A DNA stretch of 64,000 nucleotides from contig WHTS01000014.1 of the NCBI GenBank assembly GCA_009377585.1, positions 22,796 through 86,795 on the forward strand, given 5' to 3'. Shown one piece after another: positions 43,305-51,240 of the stretch. Each line of letters opens with the position of its first letter. Within the stretch, counting starts at the first letter, position 1. Position numbers and translations under genes: made by a program. The notes beneath the pieces were generated by a model. The model was not told where the DNA came from, did not search any database, and saw only the letters and a program-made list of their open reading frames with translations. The DNA comes from Betaproteobacteria bacterium. Lineage in GTDB: Bacteria; Pseudomonadota; Gammaproteobacteria; Burkholderiales; WYBJ01.

Positions 43305-44222
43305 TCACACCGGATCCCACGAGAACACGTCCTGCGACCGCTCCAGGGGATAGAAGTGCGCCTTCAGCGCCGGCATGGCGTGTTGCGCGATCCGTTCCGG
43401 CGTCCAGCCCTCGGCGCGCTGCACCGAGCGCAGCGGCCGGTTCTGGCTGAAGAGGAAGATCTCGTTGGCGCGCACGCCGAAGATCTGCCCGCTTACGTCC
43501 TTGGCCGCGTCGCTCACCAGGTACACCGCCATGGGCGCGATCTTGCTCGTCTCCATGGCCTTCAGCTTTTCCACGCGCTCCTTCTGGTCCGGCGTGTCGG
43601 TCGGGATCGAGCCGATCATCCGGCTCCAGGCGAACGGCGCGATGCAGTTGGAGCGCACGTGGTAGCGGGCCATGTCGAGCGCGATCGATTTCGACAGCCC
43701 GGCGATGCCGAGCTTGGCCGCCGAGTAGTTGGCCTGGCCGAAGTTGCCGACCAGTCCCGAGGTCGAGGTCATGTGCACGTAGGCGCCGGAGTGCTGGCCG
43801 CGGAAGTGGGGTGCTGCGGCGCGTGCGACGTAGAACGAGCCGTTCAGGTGAACGTCGATCACCGCCTTCCACTCGTCCAGGCTCATGTTGAAGAAGAAGC
43901 GGTCGCGCAGGATGCCGGCGTTGTTGACGACCGCGTCGATGCGCCCGAAGTGGTCGAGCGCACATTGCACGATGCGTCCGGCGCTGTCCCAGTCGGCCAC
44001 GCTGTCGGTGCTCGCTGCCGCCTCGCCGCCTGCGGCTGCAATCTCGTCGACCACCCGCTGCGCCGGACCCGCATCGCGGCCCTCGCCGCTGACCGAGGCG
44101 CCGATATCGTTCACGATCACCCTCGCGCCGTTGGCCGCCATGGCGCGCGCGAAGTCGCGCCCGATGCCGCCGCCCGCGCCCGTCACCACCACCACTTTTC
44201 CGTCCAGCATGCCGGTCGCCAT
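43305..44222 (-). CDS. SDR family oxidoreductase (3-hydroxyacyl-CoA dehydrogenase-like)
   Basis: This 305-residue short-chain dehydrogenase has the cofactor loop VVVTGAGGGIGRDFARAMAANGARVIVND (TGxxxGxG), NNAGI, the catalytic serine and the active-site YSAAK in QANYSAAKLGI near residue 175. The acidic residue (N-D) at the end of the second strand favours NAD. The pattern is close to the 3-hydroxyacyl-CoA dehydrogenase domain of peroxisomal multifunctional enzyme 2 type. ATG 44222 follows GAAGGAAGG; the open frame extends 57 residues upstream without homology. It lies between an OmpR-type regulator and a divergent amidase gene, and may work in acyl-CoA catabolism. Confidence 0.9.
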   Translation of the reverse strand: MATGMLDGKVVVVTGAGGGIGRDFARAMAANGARVIVNDIGASVSGEGRDAGPAQRVVDEIAAAGGEAAASTDSVADWDSAGRIVQCALDHFGRIDAVVNNAGILRDRFFFNMSLDEWKAVIDVHLNGSFYVARAAAPHFRGQHSGAYVHMTSTSGLVGNFGQANYSAAKLGIAGLSKSIALDMARYHVRSNCIAPFAWSRMIGSIPTDTPDQKERVEKLKAMETSKIAPMAVYLVSDAAKDVSGQIFGVRANEIFLFSQNRPLRSVQRAEGWTPERIAQHAMPALKAHFYPLERSQDVFSWDPV

Positions 44223-44411
44223 TGCGCACCTTCCTTCGGATTTTTCCCGGGCGGGTATGCTACTAGGGAACGCGTCGGTCTGCGCAATCGCGACTGCCGC
44301 CCCGCCACTCCTTGCCGCCGCGAACGGGGTCGACGTGTTCCTCGCCGGCGCCCGGGCGCTGCGCATCGGGCGGCTTGACAAGGATGCGGTCACCTCCTAA
44401 AACACGCCGCT

Positions 44412-45698
44412 ATGGTCGATGACCGTCTGGTTGTTCGCTGGACGGCGGCGCAGGTGGCGCGCGCCGTTTCCCGGGGAGAGGTGACGTGCGAGCAGGTGGT
44501 GCGTGCCTGCCTTGCGCGCATCGCCCAGCGCGAGCCGGTGGTGCAGGCATGGCATTTCCTCGATGCCGACCGGACGATCGCCGCGGCGCGTGCGCTCGAC
44601 CGCGAGGCCCCGCACGGGCCGCTGCACGGTGTGCCCTTTGGCGCGAAGGACATCATCGACAGCGCCGACATGCCGACCGAGTACGGTACGCCGATCCACG
44701 CCGGGCACCGGCCGGCGAAGGATGCGGCCTGCATCGGGCTCAGCCGCAGGGCCGGGGCCATCCTTCTCGGCAAGACCGTCACCACCGAGTTCGCCAACGT
44801 CACACCCGGAAAAACGCGTAACCCGCACGATCCCGCGCGCACGCCGGGCGGCTCCTCGAGCGGCTCGGCGGCGGCGGTGGCCGACTTCATGGTGCCGCTC
44901 GCCCTCGGCACGCAGACCACAGGCTCGGTAACGCGGCCTTCGTCCTTCTGCGGCGTCTTCGGCTACCGGCCCACCTACGGCGACTTCCGCACTGCTGGCG
45001 TCATGGAGGCTTCCGGCTCGCTCGACACGCTCGGCATCAGCGCGCGCTCCGTCGAAGACATTGCACTTTACCGGGACGTGCTCGCCGGCGTTTCACCGAC
45101 TCCCATCGAGAAGCCCGCCTCGAAGCTGCACCTCGGCTTTTGCAGGCCCTACTACTGGGAGCGGCTTGCACCGTCCACGCAAAAGCTCCTCGAGGACGCC
45201 GCAGAACGGCTCGCCCGGGCAGGTGCCCAGGTCGCCGAGTGGACGCTCGGCGAGGAGTTCCAGGCCTGCGAGCGCGCGCACAAGCTCATTTCCGGCTTCG
45301 AGATGGCGCGCAATCTCACCTGGGAGCTCGACCACCACGCCGGGCGCATCAGCGACAAGCTGCGCTTCGGCCGCCTGAAGGACGGCCTCGAGTGCAGCTA
45401 CGAGAGCTACAGCGAGATGCGCGCAACGTGCGAGCGGCTGCGCGCGCGGATGGACGAGCTGATGGCGCCCTACGACGCGGTGCTCGCCCCGGCCGGCGAC
45501 GAGGCGCCGGTGAGCGACGATCCTGTGCCGCACCCCTGGGTCTACATGGCGTGGACCATCGGCCATGTGCCGACGATCACGCTGCCCGTATTCAAGGGGC
45601 CGAGCGGCATGCCGGTCGGCCTGCAGGTGCTCGCGCGCCGCTTCCAGGATCGCCGCCTCTTCGCGGTGGCGCAGCGCGTCCACGAGATGCTGACATGA
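44412..45698 (+). CDS. Amidase signature family amidase
   Basis: This 428-residue amidase-signature enzyme hydrolyses carboxamides to acid and ammonia. The triad residues are expected at the lysine in GVPFGAKDIIDSA (near 77), the cis-serine in GGSSSGSAAAVADF (near 152) and the nucleophile serine in LGTQTTGSVTRPSSFCGV (near 177). The length is near the lower end for the family. The stop overlaps an ATG that opens a short relic (45695 onward). The following genes, an amidohydrolase, a Bug receptor and an alpha/beta hydrolase, are tightly packed on the same strand, so this enzyme starts a catabolic operon. The substrate is unknown. Confidence 0.92.
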   Translation: MVDDRLVVRWTAAQVARAVSRGEVTCEQVVRACLARIAQREPVVQAWHFLDADRTIAAARALDREAPHGPLHGVPFGAKDIIDSADMPTEYGTPIHAGHRPAKDAACIGLSRRAGAILLGKTVTTEFANVTPGKTRNPHDPARTPGGSSSGSAAAVADFMVPLALGTQTTGSVTRPSSFCGVFGYRPTYGDFRTAGVMEASGSLDTLGISARSVEDIALYRDVLAGVSPTPIEKPASKLHLGFCRPYYWERLAPSTQKLLEDAAERLARAGAQVAEWTLGEEFQACERAHKLISGFEMARNLTWELDHHAGRISDKLRFGRLKDGLECSYESYSEMRATCERLRARMDELMAPYDAVLAPAGDEAPVSDDPVPHPWVYMAWTIGHVPTITLPVFKGPSGMPVGLQVLARRFQDRRLFAVAQRVHEMLT

Positions 45699-45790
45699 GC
45701 GAGGGTCCCTCCTGGATCGAGTCGTATCCCGGCAACACGGGTCCTGTCACGCGCAGATGGACAACCGCCAGCTCGGCACTGCCGATATTG
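45695..45790 (+). pseudogene. Relic resembling the N-terminus of the downstream alpha/beta hydrolase
   Basis: Starting at the ATG that overlaps the amidase stop, the sequence reads MSEGPSWIESYPGN, then decays. The intact hydrolase at 47687 starts MSSWVETFPGN and continues LRWTNAI, and RRWTTAS follows in the relic after a short unmatched stretch. The similarity is short (about ten positions), so this is a weak call. It may mark a duplicated or replaced gene between the amidase and the amidohydrolase. The remaining bases to 45822 have no recognised content. Confidence 0.35.
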
Positions 45791-45822
45791 CCGCCTGGAT
45801 CCAAGACACCCCGGAGGGGCCT

Positions 45823-46713
45823 ATGAGCACCGCTGAGCGCCCGCCATACGCGGCGCCGCACGATCCCAACCCCCGCAAGCCGGCCGTTGCCGTACCGGCG
45901 CACGCCTGCGACACGCACGCGCACGTCTTCGGGCCGGGGAACACCTACCCTTTCATCCCGAACGGCCTCTACACGCCTTCGGACGCGCTCCTGCCCGACT
46001 TCCGCGACATGCTCGACGCGCTTGGCATGGAGCGCGCGGTGCTGGTGCAGCCGAGCATCTACGGGACGAACAACGACTGCATGCTCGAGGCGCTGCAGCA
46101 GGACACGAAGCGCCTGCGCGGCGTCGCGGTGATTCCGTTCGACAGCGACACCGGCACGATCGAGCGGCTGCACGCCCAGGGCGTGCGCGGCGTGCGCTGC
46201 AACATCGTCGATCTCGCGAGCGGCGCCGGCGAGCTGCCGCTCGAGCCGCTGCGCGGCCTCGCAAAACGCATCAAACCCTTCGGCTGGCACGTCGAGTTCC
46301 TGCTGCACGTCGATGAGTTTCCCGAGCTCGACCGCCTGCTCGCCGACTTCCCGGTCGAATGCTCGTTCGGCCACCTCGGCTACGTGCCGGCGGCGAAGGG
46401 CACCGGGACGAAGGGCTTCCAGGCGCTGCTGCGCCTCATGCGCGACGGCAAGGCATGGGTGAAGCTCACCGCGCCCTACCGGCTCACGCTCTCCGAGATA
46501 CCGTATGCCGACACGGACGCCTGCGCGCACGCGCTCCTCGACGCCGCGCCGCAGCGGCTGCTCTGGGGCAGCGACTGGCCGCACGTGCTCGTGAAGTCGA
46601 AGATGCCGGACGATGGCCGCCTCTTCGACGTCTTCGCCGGCTGGGTGCCGGACGCAAAGACCCGACGCGCCATCCTGGTCGACAATCCGGCCAGGCTCTA
46701 CGACTTCAACTGA
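45823..46713 (+). CDS. Amidohydrolase family protein (LigI / 2-pyrone-4,6-dicarboxylate-hydrolase-like)
   Basis: This 296-residue metal-dependent-hydrolase-like TIM barrel has CDTHAHVFGPGNTYPFIPNGLYTPSDALL at the N-terminus (HxH motif), VRGVRCNIVDLASG in the middle, HVEFLLHVDEFPELD, CSFGHLGYVP and the conserved aspartate in RLLWGSDWPHVLVK. These match the group containing LigI lactonase, which hydrolyses a pyrone lactone; related enzymes act on other lactones. ATG 45823 has GGAGGGG seven bases upstream. It sits after the amidase gene and before a Bug receptor gene 17 bp away, supporting a catabolic operon. Confidence 0.88.
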   Translation: MSTAERPPYAAPHDPNPRKPAVAVPAHACDTHAHVFGPGNTYPFIPNGLYTPSDALLPDFRDMLDALGMERAVLVQPSIYGTNNDCMLEALQQDTKRLRGVAVIPFDSDTGTIERLHAQGVRGVRCNIVDLASGAGELPLEPLRGLAKRIKPFGWHVEFLLHVDEFPELDRLLADFPVECSFGHLGYVPAAKGTGTKGFQALLRLMRDGKAWVKLTAPYRLTLSEIPYADTDACAHALLDAAPQRLLWGSDWPHVLVKSKMPDDGRLFDVFAGWVPDAKTRRAILVDNPARLYDFN

Positions 46714-46730
46714 ACGGAAGAGGAGCAGAC

Positions 46731-47690
46731 ATGAAGCGAATCGCCTTTGCGGCTGCCGCGGTGGCGTTCTCGGCCGCAGCGCTCGCGCAAAGCTATCCGA
46801 GCCGGCCGGTGACGATCATCGCCCCGGCCTCGCCAGGCGGCAACATCGATGTCACCTCGCGCATTCTCGCGCCGGCGCTGCACGAGATCCTCGGCCAGCC
46901 CTTCGTCGTCGAGAACCGGCCCGGCGCCGGCGGCAAGATCGGCGCCACCGCCGCCCTCAAGGCGGCGCCCGACGGCTACACGCTGATGATGGGCACGAGC
47001 AGCACCCTCTCGGTCGGCCCCAACGTCTACAAGGAGTGGCCGGTCGACCCGGTGAAGGGCATCACGCCGATCTCGCTCGTGCAGCAGGTGCCGTTCGCGC
47101 TGGTGGTGAACGTGAAGTCGCCCTACAAGACGGTGGCCGATGTGCTGAAACAGACGAAGGCGAAGCAGGGCGGGATGCAGATGGCGCACGCCGGCCCGGG
47201 CAGCTCCAATCACCTGGTGAGCGAGCTCTTCCAGATGCTCTCCGGGGCGAAGTTCCTGTTCGTAGCGTACAAGGGCGGCGCGCCGGCGATGGCATCGGTC
47301 GTGAGCGGCGAGACCGAGGTCTACTTCGACCAGGCGAGCACCTCGGTGATCCAGATCAAGGCGGGCCGCATCCGCGCGCTGGCCGTCACCGCCGAGGAGC
47401 GCTTCGCACCGATGCCCGACGTGCCGACCTTCGACGAGGCCGGCATCAAGGGCTTCCACGTGATGAACGTCACCGGCCTGGTCGGCCCCGCCGGCATGCC
47501 GCAGGCCGTGGTGCAGCGGCTGAACGAGGCGACGGTCAAGGCGCTGAAGGACCCCAAGGTCCAGGAGCGCATGAAGGGGATCGGCGCGATGATCGTCGGC
47601 AGCACGCCGCAGGCGTTCGGCAAGTGGATCCGGGGGGACCTGGAGCGCTGGAAGAAGGTGGTGAAGGAAGCGAAGGTGCCGCAGCTATGA
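46731..47690 (+). CDS. Bug/TctC family substrate-binding protein
   Basis: This is a fifth Bug-type receptor, 319 residues. A signal peptide MKRIAFAAAAVAFSAAALAQ is followed by SYPSRPVTIIAPASPGGNIDVTSR, with the binding loop ASPGGNID. The ATG follows GAGGAG. The stop overlaps the ATG of the following hydrolase gene, so the two are translationally coupled. Being embedded in an amidase/lactonase/hydrolase operon, it probably captures the operon's substrate, perhaps an amide or ester of an organic acid. No TctA/TctB genes are in this operon, so the membrane part must be supplied in trans. Confidence 0.93.
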   Translation: MKRIAFAAAAVAFSAAALAQSYPSRPVTIIAPASPGGNIDVTSRILAPALHEILGQPFVVENRPGAGGKIGATAALKAAPDGYTLMMGTSSTLSVGPNVYKEWPVDPVKGITPISLVQQVPFALVVNVKSPYKTVADVLKQTKAKQGGMQMAHAGPGSSNHLVSELFQMLSGAKFLFVAYKGGAPAMASVVSGETEVYFDQASTSVIQIKAGRIRALAVTAEERFAPMPDVPTFDEAGIKGFHVMNVTGLVGPAGMPQAVVQRLNEATVKALKDPKVQERMKGIGAMIVGSTPQAFGKWIRGDLERWKKVVKEAKVPQL

Positions 47691-48859
47691 GCTCCTGGGT
47701 CGAGACGTTTCCGGGCAACCTGCGATGGACCAATGCCATCCAGATCGTGAAGGGCATGGTGCCCTACAACAACACTTCCGCCGAGCAGATCGACCGCATC
47801 GCGCGCCGCATGCAGGCGCGCCACGCGGCTGGCGAAGACCCGGACAGGATCTGGCGCGAGGAGTGGTCGCGGATGGCGCAGTGGAACGAGCGCCAGGCCG
47901 ACGAGGCGGCGGCGAAGAGCCGGCAGATGACCGCCGGAAACTTTTATTTGCGGGCCGGCAACTACTATTACCAGGCCGAGCGCTTCGTGCAGCCCGGCGA
48001 GGAGAAGATGGCCATCTACCGCAAGGCCCTGCGCTGCTGGCGCGCCGGGCTCGAGCGGCGCTATCCGCATATCCGCCGCGTCGACGTGCCCTATGAGAAG
48101 AGTGCGCTCTGCGCCTGCTGGCTGCCCGCCGAAGGCGCGGGCGGCAAGGCGCCGGCGCTCGTCATCTTCAACGGCATGGACAACTGCAAGGAGATGAACG
48201 TCGTCTTCGCCGGCCTCGAGTTCTCGCGCCGCGGCATGCACGTGCTCGCGGTCGACGGCCCGGGGCAGGGCGAGAGCTTGCGCATGAACGGCATCGCCAG
48301 CCGCCCGGACTACGAGGTGGCGGGCACTGCGGCGTTCGACTACCTGCAGAAGAGCCGCCCGGAGGTGGACCTGAAGCGCGTCACCGTCATGGGCTACAGC
48401 TTCGGCGGCTACCTCGCGCCGCGCATCGCCGGCTGCGAGAAGCGCTACGCCGGCTGCGTCGCCTTCGGCGCGATGCACTGGGACCTGCACGGCTGGCAGC
48501 GCGGCATCAAGGAGGCGCTTGCCCGCGATCCGAAGTCGAGCTTCTCGTCGCAGTTCCAGTTTCGCTGGGTGATCGGCGCGCCGGACAACGACGCCGCCAC
48601 GGAGCAGGCGAAGCAGTTCAGCCTGGAAGGCGTCGCCGACCGGATCGTCTGTCCCACGCTCGTCATGCACGGCGAGAACGACCGCATCGTGCCGGTCGAG
48701 GAGGCGCGCACGCTCTACGAGAAGATCGGCGCAAGCAACAAGACGCTGAAGATCTACACCGAGGAAGACGGCGGCGCCGAGCACTGCCAGGTCGACGACC
48801 GGCCGATGGGCATCGACTACATGGCCGACCGGATCGCCGAGAATGTCAACAACGCCTAA
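47687..48859 (+). CDS. Alpha/beta hydrolase (2,6-dihydroxypseudooxynicotine-hydrolase-like)
   Basis: This 390-residue alpha/beta-hydrolase has an N-terminal helical lid domain of about 130 residues and then the hydrolase core. The nucleophile is in VMGYSFGGYLAPRI near residue 244, the acid in VMHGENDRIVPVEEA near 327, and the histidine in GAEHCQVDD near 365. The domain order resembles the 2,6-dihydroxypseudooxynicotine hydrolase family, which cleaves a C-C bond next to a ketone. The start overlaps the stop of the Bug receptor gene. A C-C hydrolase downstream of an amidase and lactonase suggests stepwise breakdown of a ring compound, but the substrate cannot be assigned. Confidence 0.85.
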   Translation: MSSWVETFPGNLRWTNAIQIVKGMVPYNNTSAEQIDRIARRMQARHAAGEDPDRIWREEWSRMAQWNERQADEAAAKSRQMTAGNFYLRAGNYYYQAERFVQPGEEKMAIYRKALRCWRAGLERRYPHIRRVDVPYEKSALCACWLPAEGAGGKAPALVIFNGMDNCKEMNVVFAGLEFSRRGMHVLAVDGPGQGESLRMNGIASRPDYEVAGTAAFDYLQKSRPEVDLKRVTVMGYSFGGYLAPRIAGCEKRYAGCVAFGAMHWDLHGWQRGIKEALARDPKSSFSSQFQFRWVIGAPDNDAATEQAKQFSLEGVADRIVCPTLVMHGENDRIVPVEEARTLYEKIGASNKTLKIYTEEDGGAEHCQVDDRPMGIDYMADRIAENVNNA

Positions 48860-49222
48860 TTCGCTAGTGAATGTTGCGCACGTTGTTCCCCTCCTGACAA
48901 GGAGGGGCGGGACGCGCAAACGCGCGGACGGGGTGGTGCACCCGGGCCGCGCGCTAGAACGCCGGCATGACGATCGCCGGGCGCGGCCGCGCAAGGCTTG
49001 CACCGCGCATGGCTTGCACGGCGCATGGCTTGCATGCGCGTGGCTTCCATGTCGTGGCTTCCATGTCGTGGCTTCCATGTCGTGGCTTCCATGTCGTGGC
49101 TTCCATTGCACCGGTCTGCGGCGAGCATTACACTCGAAGCCGCCATTTTCTCGCGGCCGCGCCGACCTTCGGAGGTGGTGCGCCGTATCGCGTCGATTAC
49201 GTATTACGTAAGGGGATGGTCC
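48860..49222. repeat. Intergenic block: hairpin repeat plus 14-bp tandem repeats before xsc
   Basis: These 363 bp contain a CACCCC-type hairpin unit (48885-48937) with arms CCCCTCCT/AGGAGGGG around GACA and an inner palindrome CGCG-CAAA-CGCG. From about 48985, degenerate units of GCATGGCTTGCACG follow, then four exact copies plus a partial copy of the 14-mer GTGGCTTCCATGTC at 49040-49108. The strand after that contains the xsc start region with GGGGATGG. No gene was recognised, although the tandem block is open in some frames. Confidence 0.8.
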
Positions 49223-50992
49223 ATGAAAAACACCGCTGCCGAATCCAAAGCCGTCGCCAAGGCCGCCGCAGCGACCGGCAAGATCCGCTTGACGCCATCG
49301 GAAGCCTTCGTCGAAACCCTGGTGGCGCAAGGCGTCAAAGATACGTTCGGTATCGTGGGTTCGGCCTACATGGACGCCCACGATCTGTTCCCCCTGGCCG
49401 GGATCCGCTTCGTCTCGGTGGCGCACGAGCAGAATGCCGCCCACATGGCGGATGGCTATTCGCGCGTAACCGGCAAGCACGGCGTCTGCATCGCCCAGAA
49501 CGGACCCGGCATCACCAATTTCGTCACCGGCATCGCCGCCGCCTACTGGGCGCATTCGCCGGTGATCGCGATCACCCCCGAGTCCGGCAGCCTGACGATG
49601 GGCCTGGGCGGCTTTCAGGAAACGGAGCAGATGCCGATCTTCTCCAAGATCACCAAGTGGCAGGTGCACCTGAATTCGCCGCAGCGCATCGCCGAGCTTA
49701 CCTCGCGCGCGTTCGACATCGCCATGGACGAACGCGGTCCGGTGCAGATCAACATCCCGCGCGATTACTTCTACGGCGATATCGAGATCGAGATCCCGAA
49801 ACCGATCCGCATCGAGCGCGGCGCGGGCGGCCCGGAATCGCTCGATGCCGCGGCCGATATGCTGGCCAAGGCCAAGTTCCCGGTGATCCTGTCGGGCGGC
49901 GGCGTCATCATGGCCGACAGCATGCAGGAGTGCATCGCGCTCGCCGAGTATCTGAGCGCACCGGTGGTCAACAGCTACCTGCACAACGACTCGTTCCCGG
50001 CCAATCATCCGCTTTGCTGCGGTCCGCTCGGCTACATGGGCTCGAAGGCCGCCATGCGGGTCATCAACAAGGCCGACGTCGTGCTCGCGCTCGGCAGCCG
50101 CCTGGGTCCCTTCGGCACCTTGCCGCAGTACGGCTTCGACTACTGGCCCAAGGACGCGAAGATCATCCAGATCGACGCCAACCCGCGCATGCTGGGCCTG
50201 GTGAAGAAGATCTCGCTCGGCATCTGCGGCGACGCCAAGGCGGCCGCGATCGAGCTGCTGGGACGGCTGAAGGCGCGCGGCAAGGCGGCGCCCAACAAGG
50301 CGCGGCTGGCGGAAGTGAAGAAGGAGAAGGAAGCCTGGACCGAAGAGCTCGCCAACTGGCCCAGCCCGAACGAAAAGGGCCGCATCGGGCCGCGCCAGGC
50401 GCTGGCCGCGCTCGCCAAGGCGATGCCGCGCAATGCCATGGTTTCCACCGACATCGGCAACGTCTGCTCGGTGTCCAACTCGTATCTGCATTTCGAGGGC
50501 GGGCCGTCGTTCCTGGCGGCGATGAGCTTCGGCAATTGCGGCTACTCCTACCCGGCGATGATCGGCGCCAAGGTCGGCCGTCCCGACCGGCCGGCGATCG
50601 CGTACGTCGGCGACGGCGCCTGGGGGATGAGCCTGGCCGAGGTCATGACCTGCGTGCGCGAGAACATCCCGGTGGTCGCGGTGGTGTTCAACAACGGCCA
50701 GTGGGGTGCGGAGAAGAAGAACCAGATCGACTACTTCAACAACCGCTTTCTCGGCACCAACCTGAAAAACCCCAATTTCGCCGACGTGGCCGAGGCCATG
50801 GGGGCAAACGGGATCACGGTGGAGCACGTGGACGAGGTGGGCGATGCGCTGCGCGGCGCGGTCAAGTCGAACCGGCCCACCGTCATCAACCTCATGCTCA
50901 CGCGCGAGCTGGGCGATCCGTTCCGGCGCGATGCCTTCAAGCAGCCGCTGCGGATGCTGCCCAAGTACAAGAAGTACAGCGCGAAGCAGTGA
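49223..50992 (+). CDS. xsc: Sulfoacetaldehyde acetyltransferase (Xsc)
   Basis: This ThDP-dependent enzyme converts sulfoacetaldehyde and phosphate to acetyl phosphate and sulfite in taurine and related sulfonate catabolism. It has 589 residues, the usual Xsc length. Landmarks are DTFGIVGSAYMDAHDLFPLAGI, the glutamate in VAHEQNAAHMADGYSR, PGITNFVTGIAAAYW, the PRDYFYGDIEIEIP segment, CGPLGYMGSKAAM and ThDP-Mg motif VGDGAWGMSL...FNNGQWGAEKKNQ, together with the closing ELGDPFRRDAFKQP. Taurine/alanine transaminase, sulfite exporter and phosphate acetyltransferase genes are not adjacent. The start ATG 49223 (MKNTAAESK) follows GGGGATGG; the open frame extends upstream through tandem repeats but is not coding there. 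Confidence 0.9.
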   Translation: MKNTAAESKAVAKAAAATGKIRLTPSEAFVETLVAQGVKDTFGIVGSAYMDAHDLFPLAGIRFVSVAHEQNAAHMADGYSRVTGKHGVCIAQNGPGITNFVTGIAAAYWAHSPVIAITPESGSLTMGLGGFQETEQMPIFSKITKWQVHLNSPQRIAELTSRAFDIAMDERGPVQINIPRDYFYGDIEIEIPKPIRIERGAGGPESLDAAADMLAKAKFPVILSGGGVIMADSMQECIALAEYLSAPVVNSYLHNDSFPANHPLCCGPLGYMGSKAAMRVINKADVVLALGSRLGPFGTLPQYGFDYWPKDAKIIQIDANPRMLGLVKKISLGICGDAKAAAIELLGRLKARGKAAPNKARLAEVKKEKEAWTEELANWPSPNEKGRIGPRQALAALAKAMPRNAMVSTDIGNVCSVSNSYLHFEGGPSFLAAMSFGNCGYSYPAMIGAKVGRPDRPAIAYVGDGAWGMSLAEVMTCVRENIPVVAVVFNNGQWGAEKKNQIDYFNNRFLGTNLKNPNFADVAEAMGANGITVEHVDEVGDALRGAVKSNRPTVINLMLTRELGDPFRRDAFKQPLRMLPKYKKYSAKQ

Positions 50993-51210
50993 GCACGGCA
51001 TGGCGGCTAAGATGCATGCAGGCTTGGTTCGCCGTATCGATCGCAACGATACGGCCTTCGCCGTATCAAGCTAAATAGCGAGGGTGGAGGGGTAACGGCG
51101 GGATAGAGGAAGGACTGGCATCCGCTCGCTCGAGAGCATAAGGCGCGGGTTTTTTCCCGCACCGAACCCACGCGTTCCGGCCACGGTCCCTGCCGCCGGC
51201 GCGCGATCTC

Positions 51211-51240
51211 AAGACCGGCTCCGGCAGCCGGTCTTTTTAT
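51211..51240 (+). terminator. Intrinsic terminator downstream of xsc
   Basis: GACCGGCT and AGCCGGTC form an eight-base-pair stem with loop CCGGC and are followed by TTTTTAT. It lies 219 bp after the xsc stop. The T-tract also contains the stop codon (TTA on this strand) of the convergent RraB-like gene. The bases between 50993 and 51210 hold no recognised gene and may be an untranslated 3' region or a small RNA. Confidence 0.75.

Noticed and set aside
47321..51046. Very long minus-strand open frame (about 1240 codons) opposite xsc and its upstream operon
   Set aside because: It is the GC-rich antisense of well-supported genes, has Arg/His/Asp-rich composition and crosses intergenic repeats, so it is a shadow.
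51144..51160. GCGGG-TTTTTT-CCCGC considered as a terminator
   Set aside because: The T-run is in the loop and none follows the stem; the GACCGGCT/AGCCGGTC hairpin at 51211-51240 is the better terminator.
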